Source of the DNA: Bimastos eiseni | Lineage: Eukaryota; Annelida; Clitellata; Crassiclitellata; Lumbricidae | DNA: 64,000 nt | Direction: 5' to 3' | Assembly: GCA_959347315.1 (NCBI GenBank) | Contig: OY365810.1 | Location: 9,333,647-9,397,646 of the forward strand | Shown here: positions 33,586 through 43,475 of the stretch, piece by piece | Layout of the letters: the number at the start of each line of letters is the position of its first letter | Numbering within the stretch: the first letter of the stretch is position 1 | Program-made: the position numbers and the translations under genes | Notes under the pieces: generated by a model | The model's input: only the letters and a program-made list of their open reading frames with translations | Told to the model about the DNA's origin: nothing | Database searches by the model: none

Positions 33586-36500
33586 TTAGATGTGCTTGTA
33601 GACACGGATGTAGTCGACCTGCAGAGCATTGTTGTCTCCCTCGTTATCCCACGTCCACTTCCAGTTCCCTCTGGCGTTGTAGAAATTCTGCATCGCTGTC
33701 ACATACCAGTCACCGTTGCTCCACGGCTTCTGAAGCGCTGGGTCTCCGCCACGATTGATGCAACCGTCTGGGATGAAGCCATTCGTTCCTCCGACAGCCA
33801 CATTCAAAATAAAGGGAAACTGCGAATGGTTCGAGACAGAAGCCAGATTAAATGAAGTATCATGCATGAAGCTTCTTCTAGGAATTACACTAATTGACTT
33901 AGTTAATCAATCAATTACAATATCACATAGTCAATTAGTTAGTCATTCAGTTATTAAGCAAATGAAGTAGTCAATCCTCTGTCGGCATTAACATGTAGAT
34001 GGTCATTATTATGGAACTATAGGAGAATATTGAGTCATGTGGGTCAGTCAGTCAGTCAAACAGTCAGTTAGTCAGTCAGTTAGTCAGTCAGTAATAGCCA
34101 TCGAGCATTTTAGTATGTAAACCAATTAGTAATTTAGATAGTCAACAAGTCATTCGCTTGATGTGAGTAATGCCATACACGAAAACAGTTGTATGTATCC
34201 GTCTATGTGGAATACGTGTCTTTTCTATCTCTATCCGATTGTTTATCTATTTCGATCTCATATTTACCGCTTGGTCGAAGGGAGCCAGATAAGTTCCTCC
34301 AGACCATGGATTCGGGGTGTTTTCCGGTTTCCATGGCTTTCCCCACTCCCAGAAATCCACCCACCATGGATTCGCATCAATCAGAGGATAAGGAACGTCA
34401 AGCAGGGCCTGGTTCTCATCGTCAACAAAGAACCTAGGACAAGAACATTGTTTGTTCTTGAGATCCGTTCATTTTACTACATTGGATATGGGTCAACCTC
34501 TTGTATGGCGAGGTTTCCGTTGCAGCTGATTAGCTACTCTTAGGCGACTTAATACAGTTCGACCGCCTGTTTTTGTACTGCATATAGATAGCTCTTATGT
34601 TTATTAATCTTGCTTGAAGGGCATCTGAAATAAACCAACACTGAGAGTTCTAAAGAATTTTACTGACACGAACGTAATCAACACATGATCAGCCATTTCT
34701 TTATCATCCTAAGAAATTTTAATCGGCAATTTGTCAGAAACGGCTTGAAGATTGAGCTAATATCTATAAAATAATCTGCACAGTTTCCTAATACAGTTCG
34801 ACCGCCTGTTTTTTATACTGCATATAGATAGCTCTTATGTTTATTAATCTTGCTTGAAGGGCATCTGAAATAAACCAACACTGAGACTTCTAAAGAATTT
34901 TACTGACACGGACGTAATCTACACATGATCAGCCATTTCTTTATCATCCTAAAAAATTTTAATCGGTAATTTGTCAGAAACGGCTTGAAGATTGAGCTAA
35001 TATCTATAAAATAATCTGCACAGTTTCCTAATACAGTTCGTCCGCCTGTTTTTTTTACTGCATATAGATGGTTCTTATGTTTATCGAGATATCTGAGATA
35101 CATGACTTAAAATTCATGCAGCATAAGCAAAGAAATTGAATGATCAACCCCCTTAACGACCGCAGCGTAGTAACACATAAGACGTAATAAACAACGCTGG
35201 CCTTTAAAGGTTAAAAATAGCTGGTAAATTGAAAGTTTTCAACATAGGTCATCACTTTCTCACATGCTATCGATGTCATTATCGATGGAACGTAAATTGC
35301 TTTGGTGTAAAAGATAAAGGAACATGACAATTACAAAAGAAAAGAAATTTTAGTTAAATTATTGTTACAGGAAATATCTAATAGAGCAAAAGCATGGTTT
35401 GTTCTTGAGGATGGTTCACTTTGATATGACGGCTCAACCTCTTGCTTGGAGCTGTTAGCTATGTAACTAATTCCACAGGCAATAATGCAGTTCGACAACC
35501 TGTTTTCTGTGACGCCAATTAATTTTATATCAACTCATTTTGCTTTGAGAGACACCTGATATGATCCAACACTGAAACTGCTAAGACATTATTCTAACAA
35601 GGAAGTAACCAACACGTGGACAGCGAATTCTTTGTCGTCCGAAGAGATTCTATTCAGCATATGATTAGGAGATTAACAATTAAAAAACAAAAGTATCTGC
35701 CAGTCATCTGACCATCTGAACATTCTTCTTAGATCTTCGTGCAGTTTCTCCCATTCATTTTCATCACCAGCCACTCTACATAATTTAGTGTCATCCATAA
35801 ACTTAGAAATCTTAGATAAAATTCCATCATCTATGTCATTAATAAAGAGTATGAACAGTAATGGTCCAAGCACCGATCCTTGTGGCTCTCCACTTAACAC
35901 TGACGTCCAGCTAGAATATTTATTTCCTGTGCCCACCTTTTGTCTTCTGCCTGATAGCCAGCTATGAATCCATGTTAGTATCTGTCCTCTAATCCCACGT
36001 GCTTGCAACCCTTTGGTAAATCCATGTTAACTGTCCTTAATAATATTATGCTCATTTAAATGTTCTACTATATTATCCTTAACAATTCTCTCCATTACCT
36101 TACACACAATGTTGGTTAAACTAATTGGTCTATAGTTACATGCTTCACTTGTGTTTCTCTTTTTAACTAGGAGGTTTGCGGCGATTCAGTGATTTTGCAG
36201 ACTATTTTTTCATGTGATTGGATAGAAACTGTTTCAAGACGGAAGAATTTAAACAGAAGCAACTCAAGCGGCCTGCAGTTTATTTTAACAATCGATGAAA
36301 TAAGAAAGATGTGTTTGACAAGTGTAATAATTTCCTTCTATGTGTTACAAATGAAGTTTCACCCACCATTGATAATAATATAAATGGTTTAATCCGCTAA
36401 ATGCTTCTCAGAGCACGAGCATACATTGGTTTTTAAATATTCATATTGAAGAGTACCTCCTCCAAATAATATTTGAAATATAAGATATAAAAAGAAATAT

Positions 36501-38352
36501 AATATAAGAAATGGAAATAAGTAATGCCATATTATGGTTTTACTTATTTCCATTTCTTTCGTATTTTAAAACACCTCGCTATTGATAAACGTGTTTAACA
36601 TCGTAGGCCAACGTTACTTTCGATTATCTTCAGTCAATAATAAGAGACACATAATCACTGCCATTGTGATCTCTGTCGGGCAGATTTCATCATTATAATA
36701 GCCTGACTTACTTCGGAAGGCTGGTCAGCCAGTATCGGTTATCGTCCCAACTTGGACCCCAGTGCATCGTTGAACCCATCTTCTGAATTCCAAGGAACTC
36801 ACCACTGGTGCTCTTAAAGTCTCGGTTGCCTGTAATAATAATTATATAGCCGATAAGTAAGGAAGTGAAATTGTGATAATCAAGCTCTACATAGCTATAA
36901 TGAGTCGCACTTATAATTATTTAATATATGAATAATTATAGTCCACGCATATGACGGTTAATAATTATTTACAGTATATAGGTGTGCATATATTGCTGAA
37001 GTAGATTGAATGTAGGCTAATTGTAAACTAAGTTGCGGTCGTGACAGCTTGGTCTTCTTATTAAACGATAGGGCCTAATTGAATTGAATTGAATTTCCAG
37101 ACTTTGGTAGATACTAAATCGCCTGGGAAAAGAATTGCTTAGACTGGTAAAGAGGAGAAATCCAATTAAACTGTGACCTAATTAGTAATTGGTCAGATTG
37201 TGATATTTTAAGGCTAAATATAAATTGCCTACTATTTACCGATGGTTTCAATGATATCGATCTCTCCAGATCGAGGCCATCCGCCGTAGACCCAATCCTC
37301 CGGCAACATCCAAATGGCTATAAGGCAGTAAGCAACATATCAAATGAAGTGTCATGGCAACACGTTTACCATACCGTCTATGATCTGCAATTTCTGTTTG
37401 CGCTGGTGTCTTGGGGTCAACATATCAACTGACGACACAGAAAAATCAAGAATTAATTAGATCAATATCAAGCAGACTGAACTGTGTAAGCGTGAGTTTT
37501 ATACCACAAGAACATCCTATAACGCTGTTTTATAACGTGATGTAAGTCTAATCTTCAAAGGCCACAGATGAAAATCATTACGATGCTACTAATAGTAGGC
37601 CTACGTCTGAGTTGTGTATTGCGATTTACATATAGCATACAGATATTTGCACTCATATATATATATATACCTACAGTAGCCAAAAGCACTGAAATTTCTC
37701 ATAGCATTATGCGGTTGCGAGACATGACGAAGACAACGATGTTGCAGGGGAAGATTGATGCCAGTGTGGATATGGAGAAAGATTCTGGGAATAACGTACG
37801 TAACTAACTACAGACAGAAGAACAAATGAGTCGGTGCTTCAAGTGATTGGCAACTGCGCGGAAGCTTATCTTGCAACAAGACACAAGTTGGTGTATTTCA
37901 TTCATGTGATGCGAGCCAATGGGATGGAGAAGGAGATGCTGCTTGGTTGTGGCTAGGGCGTGAGGTGAAGAAGGCATCCAAGAATGAGGTGGAAGGATGG
38001 AATACAAGAGTGGACAGCGCTGTGTCTGGAGGGGTTGAGGGAGGCAGTGATAGACAGAAATCAATGGAGAAGGTCTACCATTAAGGTCGCTAGAGTTCCA
38101 CGAACTGACGGCAGAAGGTGACAACAACCAATTGACAAGAGCATGGTTACCATGCAAGCATCTGTAACAGTACTGTACCTGGCCAGAGCCAATCACCGAT
38201 TGGCATTTTAGCGTGGACGACAACTCGTCCGTGAGTGAAGCTGTATCTCTGGTAGGTTCGCACGCGTGCGGACATGACGGGCGGAATGTCTCCAGCCGCT
38301 CCAGTTCTATAGCATCCGTTGTTATCCGAATTCGTACAAGCACCGTAATTAG
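33586..38352 (-). CDS. GH16 beta-1,3-glucanase-type gene, 5' end missing
   Basis: Five exons join in phase: complement(join(33586..33819, 34268..34433, 36712..36829, 37240..37317, 38179..38352)), 770 nt, about 255 aa to the stop. In order they encode CYRTGAAGDIPPVMSARVRT and VVVHAKMPIGDWLWP; IWMLPEDWVYGGWPRSGEID and IIE; NRDFKSTSGEFLGIQKMGST and MHWGP; FFVDDENQA to PFDQA; and FPFILNVAVGGTNGFIPDG to VDYIRVYKHI. GEIDIIE is the GH16 catalytic motif with nucleophile Glu, Asp and acid/base Glu all present, so it is of the active laminarinase type and not a catalytically dead recognition protein. It would cleave beta-1,3-glucans, for digestion or defence. About the first 100 residues expected for this family are not found upstream; a possible signal exon (MNIFALLGA, near 38600-38630) is unproven. 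LINE DNA lies beyond. Confidence 0.8.
33990..34100. repeat. AGTC simple repeat in a GH16 intron
   Basis: Runs of GTCAGTCAGTTAGTC type lie in the intron between the last two exons, shared with the duplicate around 26800-26840. Confidence 0.7.
34551..35085. repeat. 240-bp tandem repeat, about 2.2 copies, plus a diverged copy
   Basis: Units start at 34551, 34790 and 35030 with AATACAGTTCG. They carry CTTGCTTGAAGGGCATCTGA and AACACATGATCAGCCATTTC in the same order and are nearly identical. A diverged relative lies at 35480-35645 (ATGCAGTTCGACAACCTGTT, AACCAACACGTGGACAGC). All are within the GH16 intron 34434-36711. Confidence 0.9.
35690..36185 (-). mobile_element. Jockey/CR1-type LINE reverse-transcriptase fragment with internal deletion
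   Basis: Reading from 36185 down: LLVKKRNTSEACNYRPISLT, then NIVCKVMERIV, HGFTKG, then directly LQARGIRGQILTWIHSWLSG and EPQGSVLGPLLFILFINDID, then SKFMDDTKLCRVAG and WSDDWQ. The order is that of a jockey/CR1-type polymerase. Roughly 50 residues, including the first catalytic Asp motif (normally YLDFxKAFD), are missing between HGFTKG and LQARG. The second catalytic motif is MDD, not ADD. It sits antisense to nothing; it shares the strand of the GH16 gene and lies in its intron. Confidence 0.85.
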
Positions 38353-38494
38353 CTGTTAATCATGAAACGTTATTACGCACGGAGAATAGGCTTCAATAAT
38401 TGTAGATAACGGTGGAATTGGTAAGTAAATATAACAGAACGTTTTATGGACCCTGGGTAAGAGACCCTGAGAGCGTTGACGAATATAAAATTTA

Positions 38495-38660
38495 AAGTCC
38501 GAATAACAAAGTAAACAGTGGAGTGACCATAGCGATAATTAGAGATTGAAACTGAATCTTATTGGACGTCAGAAGCATAGAGAAAAAATACGCACCCAGC
38601 AGAGCAAAAATATTCATGAACCCTATCGCTTGCTCGATATATTCGAATTGAATATTATCA
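38495..38660 (-). repeat. Block shared with 27790-27960
   Basis: It is the duplicate partner of the block 5' of the isolated GH16 exon copy. See that entry for the possible MNIFALLGA start exon. Confidence 0.5.
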
Positions 38661-38734
38661 TCTAATCTTAAATTTTTTAATTTTCTTCTCATTCAAATCA
38701 AGTCCGATCTGTTTAGCGCTTTATATTTTTCTAA

Positions 38735-38885
38735 TAAATTATTCCACATATTCTTCCGTCACAGGTGCAAAAGATAAACGATGCTTTGACGCCAAGTGAT
38801 ATGAGTGTTAATTATGCGCTGACTCTCATGCGACAAGCTATCCACAATCAATGCACGTTGAGAAGCCGTGTTTATCATCTCTGAG
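38735..38885. repeat. Spacer block recurring at 53090-53260
   Basis: CTTCCGTCACAGGTGCAAAA, GACAAGCTATCCACAATCAA and 'TGCACGTTGAGAAGC' recur at 53100-53240 with few changes. It is part of array spacer; no coding frame is conserved. Confidence 0.55.
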
Positions 38886-39790
38886 CAATTACGATCACTG
38901 GAAACAACGATAGTAGGGATTGCAATTATTCATGCTAAAAGACTGTGCCTCAATCCTGTGATCACTAAAATCATCAATGTTTCGCTCTTTATAGGAAATT
39001 TTCCTATGATCTTCAAACAATCTATCGTCTCTCCCCTACTGAAAAAAGCAAATCTAGAAAAGAAAATCTTTCTAACTACCGTCCCATCTCCAATCTCTCC
39101 TTTCTGTCTAAATTAACTTAAAGAATTGTTCTTGCGCGCCTTCCTGACCACCTCTCAACAAACTCACTGCTAAACTCACACCAATAAGGCTTCACGAAAC
39201 ACCACTAAACACTTTTCCTCAGAAACTTTGCTTGGCTCTATATAACAAATTGGTCTCTGCCGTTAGCCATCAGCAAGTGTCCTGCCTCTGCTTCCTCGAC
39301 ATCTCTGCTGCATTTGATACCATTGACCACAGTCTTTCCTGACTAGACTATCCTCTTGGTTTGGCGTTTCTGGGTCTGCTCTACTCTGGTTCCAATCCTA
39401 CTCATCTTCCAGATCCTTCTCTGTCAAGGCCTCCAAACTCTGTTCGCAACCCCTTCCACTCACATGTGGTGTCCCTCAAGGCTCCGTCCTAGGACCACTC
39501 CTCTTCATCCTCTATACCACACCCTTAAGTCATCTCATACAATCCTCCTCAGTCGACCACCACCTGTATGCAGATGACACTCAACTCTACATATCCTTCT
39601 CCCCAACCTCTTTCTCCACCTTCATTGCACAACTACTGAATGTAGTAAACTTAGTCTCCGAATGGATGTCATCTAACCTCCTCTGCCTCAACCCTTCCAA
39701 GACAGAATTTATCCTCATAGGCCTCCCTGACCAAATCAAGGAAAATGCCCGACCCAGCAATTCACTTACCCACTAACTCTTCATCCCTTC
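38886..39790 (+). mobile_element. CR1/L2-like LINE reverse transcriptase, piece 1 of 3
   Basis: In shifting plus-strand frames: CLNPVITKIINVSLFIGNFP, IVSPLLKKANL, NYRPISNLSFLSKL, QVSCLCFLDISAAFDTIDHS, CGVPQGSVLGPLLFILY, HLYADDTQLYISF and LCLNPSKTEFILIG. These are the reverse-transcriptase motifs in order, including the catalytic F-x-D (SAAFDT) and YADD. Stops and frameshifts make it dead. It breaks off at about 39790 in a segment copied from a three-finger gene. Confidence 0.9.
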
Positions 39791-39794
39791 CCTA

Positions 39795-41147
39795 CGTTTC
39801 GAAGCGAATTTGGAACTTGGATCCCATTCATAGATATCTGGTGCACAAACGATGCCGTCGACTGGGTTTATGTAACTGCAGCGATAACACTCAAAAGGAG
39901 CACCTGAAGAAAATAGAGCAATAAAATTAGTAACTGCTATCAGTACTATTATATAATTTATGATGATAAAAAGTCCTTCATTCTTATCCTACCAGATCTT
40001 GATCGGCCGTCTTCTTGGGTTCCCGGACAATTCGGCACAGGACAGTTCGGGACGGACAATTCGGTGCCGGATGAGTTTGTAAGTGTATTTAGACCAGATA
40101 TCGGTATATAGTAACTGGCATTTTCTGAATATTCAGAATGGGTGCGAAATAGTATTCTCCATATTATCCAGCACATGTGTGGTTACTATAGAGACTTGGG
40201 AATACAATATTCCTAACATACTGACTTTGAGTATTTGCGATTAAAGAGTACAGTAACGTTAAGACATGGATTTATCAACTTCTACTGGCGTTAGTAAATA
40301 CTATGAGAGTCAGCAACCGAAATCGATGTAATTTGTAATATTCTTTAGTTTTCTCTACAGTGGAGGACTACTCTAGTTAGAAGGTGACACGTTCCCTATG
40401 TGTTGACTATGACTCTAATATAGCCAAACATGTATATAATATAATATAATATAATATAAACATAATATTGAAAATAATATTTCACTCCTATTCCGAAAAT
40501 TTTTAAAATGTCAGTTACTACATACCGATATCTGATCTAAATACACGTACAAATTCATCCGTCACCGAACCGTACGGCGCCGAATTGTCCGGTCACCGTC
40601 GTCCTTTATTTAGACGAGCATTTATTTTCTTACGAAACATTCTTCAATAGCCATAGCGAACGAAGTTCGGTTCATCAAGAGCCTTGACAAGATGAGAAGC
40701 AGTATCACATGATTCTACTTTCACATCAAACAAGAATAACAACCGCTTCTTCAAACTGAATTTTGTTTTTCGCAAGATCAATCCAATTACATCAGTATTT
40801 CATTTTGTAAAATTAAGCATTAGACCTGCTACTAAGAACGTTCTGCTGGTAAGAAGGCAGATCAGTGCGTACAACAGATTCATGATGCTCTTTCTCTCTC
40901 TCTCTCTCTGATCTCAGTGAAAACAGAAGTCTAAATGGCGAACAAGAGGTGTTGCATGTTTTATAGAGATCTCTGTAAGTTCTGTCGCGGTCGGTGTAGC
41001 TATCAGATGGAATGTTGATTTCATCTTATCTGAATATTGAAGACAGCAAGACTGGCTCTTTGTTATTCAATATTCAATATTCATCTCAAACGACGGGCGG
41101 TATTTCGTTCCAGTGATATGAAAACTAAAATAGTTATTAAAAAGTGA
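39795..41147 (-). pseudogene. Truncated three-finger gene copy (partial exon 2, exon 1, 5' flank)
   Basis: It matches 44699-46060 of the neighbouring intact gene almost throughout. Exon 2 survives only from its start (39903) to about 39795, keeping FECYRC but not the YCEGKC part. Exon 1 is complete at 40826-40883. There is no exon 3. Intron 1 contains the inverted-repeat element at 40018-40604. Both ends are joined to LINE sequence. Confidence 0.85.
40018..40604. mobile_element. Inverted-repeat element with GGACAATTCGG ends, copy in pseudogene
   Basis: The left arm (about 40018-40160) and the reverse complement of the right arm (about 40465-40604) run in parallel: GGACAATTCGG, then CGG-spaced repeats, GGATGAGTTTGTAAGTGTAT versus GGATGAATTTGTACGTGTAT, AGATATCGGTATRTAGTAAC, CTGRCATTTT. 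The arms are about 130 bases and about 590 bases apart end to end. There is no coding frame, so it is a non-autonomous DNA element. Other three-finger introns lack it. Confidence 0.75.
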
Positions 41148-41265
41148 GCTCGACTACTGCTACTCCCTCTTCCTCAACCTTGAAGCCACACAAATTAAAC
41201 GTCTACAATTAATCCAAAACTCATTGGCCAGAGCCGTCACCAGAACGCCCACTTTCGTAAATCAT
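41148..41265 (+). mobile_element. CR1/L2-like LINE, piece 2 of 3
   Basis: It reads LDYCYSLFLNLEATQIKRLQ and LIQNSLARAVTRTP, the next conserved part of the LINE polymerase after piece 1, with roughly 50-60 residues missing at the junction. It is bounded on both sides by copied array segments. Confidence 0.85.
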
Positions 41266-42467
41266 CATCATAATCGACAGCTATCTAATCACTGATTGCA
41301 TTGGCTTAGACCTCTACTTATTGTCACAATAATACAAATGAAAATTATGATGACAATGATGATAATATTTGTTATCATGGTATTGACATAATCATTGTCT
41401 ACACCAGCAGCATCTTAATTTAATTGACTTCACTTGATGAGATACAATAATTAACGATTGCAATTTTTAAATTGGTTCGTTTTCGTCCTCTTTCTTTCCT
41501 CTGTTCTGTCTCTGAAGCGCTTGAAGAACTTGACGACTGCATACTACCTAGTCGCCGACTTGTATCGGGAGCGCCGCTGATTTGAGCGGCGCTTTAAAAA
41601 TGTTCATTTACAATTACATTCGTGCATATACCTTTGATGGTAGTTTGCTTTAGAAGGATATGCCCTCTGTGACCAAGTCTTTAATTTACATCGAGGTGCT
41701 TGTGGTTCTGCCTGCATTCTTAAGACATACCTATTCCCACGGTTCTTTTCGCACTGAAAGAGCCTCTAGTTAGGTTGTACTGGGAGAGACGCTGTAGAAA
41801 TACGTACATGCAATATAATTCGATGATTTGATTAAGGGAAAAGTCTGACATGGCCACTGCAAGTGAGTTTGAAACGATGTCCGTTTCCATGTTCAGACAT
41901 ACATGATGTGGGCTGCATGTGACACCTCCTCAGTTCAAACTACGACAGTGCATGTCACAAGTCTAACTAAAATAGGATGGTAAGGCTAATCAACCTTGCT
42001 GAAATGCAACTGACCAACATGTTCGTACATCTTTAATTCTTAAGCAGTGAACCAGTTTAATGTCTTACTGCATTTAATCAGCTCTAAAGTCTGTGTGTAG
42101 TGATGACGACGATTACAATATAAGTAGTCAAGATGTAATATGCAAATGGAGTTGCTTCATATCAGCGCAGCCACGATCAAGATCGGTTTGTGATCCGTGT
42201 GGCCGGACCAAGGACGATCATTCTCAAGTCATAGCTCAACGCACATCAGTCATTATTAAATGCGACCATGACGAAGACCCTCAAACTCACAGCATGTCCT
42301 AATATCAGATCTAATATTGGCTGCAGGCGGCAATCGCTCTTACCATTCTACATTCGATTCAAACAGCTATCTTTGTTCATCTGTTCGTTTGTCATCGTCT
42401 GTTGAAATATCTGTCCGTCTGTCTGTCTTCCTTTCACTGTCGCATTCAATAGGTGGTCAGCGGTTAA
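41266..42467. repeat. Duplicated spacer segment, copy 2
   Basis: 41266-41460 follows 11150-11350, and 41500-42467 matches 12365-13328 nearly base for base. It includes a LINE tail (GAGCGCCGCTGATTTGAGCG) of a different LINE copy. The segment interrupts the LINE represented by pieces 2 and 3. Confidence 0.85.
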
Positions 42468-42850
42468 TTAATTCAGACAAAATTGTATCTATCACCTACG
42501 ACGCACTTCAAACCTCTCTACCCTCTTACATCCGTCAACTCTTTACAATCCAACCGCCCAGATCAACTCACTCTTCGTCATATTTTTCTCTATCTCGACC
42601 CACAGTCTCATCGTCCCTGAAATTCTGCAACCGCTCCCTAGTCTATGCTGCACCAGCCCTTTGGAACGAACTCCCAAAAGAACTCCGTCAGTTTGCTTAT
42701 TCCCACACTTCACCTTCAAATATAACCTCCCTTCCGCTCTCACTATCCTCTGCTACCTTCTGTTGACGACTGAAAACCGAACTCTTCAAGGTGTCTTACC
42801 CAGATTCTACTTCTGCGCCACCACATGACCACCCTCATCACCGTCTACCA
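42468..42850 (+). mobile_element. CR1/L2-like LINE, piece 3 of 3 (C-terminus and 3' end)
   Basis: It reads DKIVSITYDALQTSLPSYIR, then SLKFCNRSLVYAAPALWNEL and PKELRQFAYSH, the C-terminal end of the polymerase. It continues in frame order from piece 2 with about 20 residues missing. A second copy of this end is at 48425-48665, so the insertion predates duplication of the unit. Confidence 0.85.
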
Positions 42851-43475
42851 CCGTAGCGCAATGATGTCTTCTTGGCTACATTAACATCCCAACTTCCTAT
42901 ATTCCGTACGATTATTTATCGCCTGTGAGGACGCAGTTATTCGAGTACATTCTGCTCATGTCTAAGACATTATGGTTTTTTTGGTCATCTGAACACTGGT
43001 GGCTTACGGATTCCATTGAATGAGTTCATCGAGTCGTTAATCGTGAAGCGATAAAATTGAGATTAACGATCATCATTTCGATTAGGTTTATTCATCGTGT
43101 TTTCATCAGGTTCAAATGAGGAAGGCAACGGGAAACCACCTCACTCATCTCATCCCCGGGTGACGTGAAGCCAAATGGACCTGCCTTCTGGCAGAGAACT
43201 CATCATCATCATCATTTTCATAATCATCATAATCATCATCGTCGTCATCATCCTCAAGTGAGGTGCCACATTATATGCTGTGCAGATTCAGGTCTAAAGA
43301 GGAAATACGCTGAGAATGAGTTAAAACTTAGTACGATATACAACTGCATAACCAATCAATTCAAAATGAATGTTTGAAAGGATTTAATTGAATTGCTGAA
43401 ATTATTTTATAATAAGATTTTAGAGTTTACGAGAAAATAAATGTTCAGAGTTACTTCTGTGACACATTGCTGTGA
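42851..43475. other. 3' flank of array gene 4
   Basis: It is paralogous to 48835-49425, including a CAT/ATC triplet tract (about 43200-43255). It contains GGATTTAATTG near 43380, that is ATTAAA on the minus strand, a possible poly(A) signal for the gene to the right. Confidence 0.6.

Noticed and set aside
33549..33855. Plus-strand frames of 69 and 95 codons
   Set aside because: They are shadows of the last exon of the GH16 gene on the minus strand.
37804..38178. Extension of the GH16 frame beyond the donor at 38177-38178
   Set aside because: The sequence after PIGDWLWP is intron: a GT donor in matching phase joins to the WMLPEDW exon, and the read-through residues do not fit the family.
43165..43260. 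His-rich frame
   Set aside because: It is a CAT/ATC triplet tract in the 3' flank of a three-finger gene.
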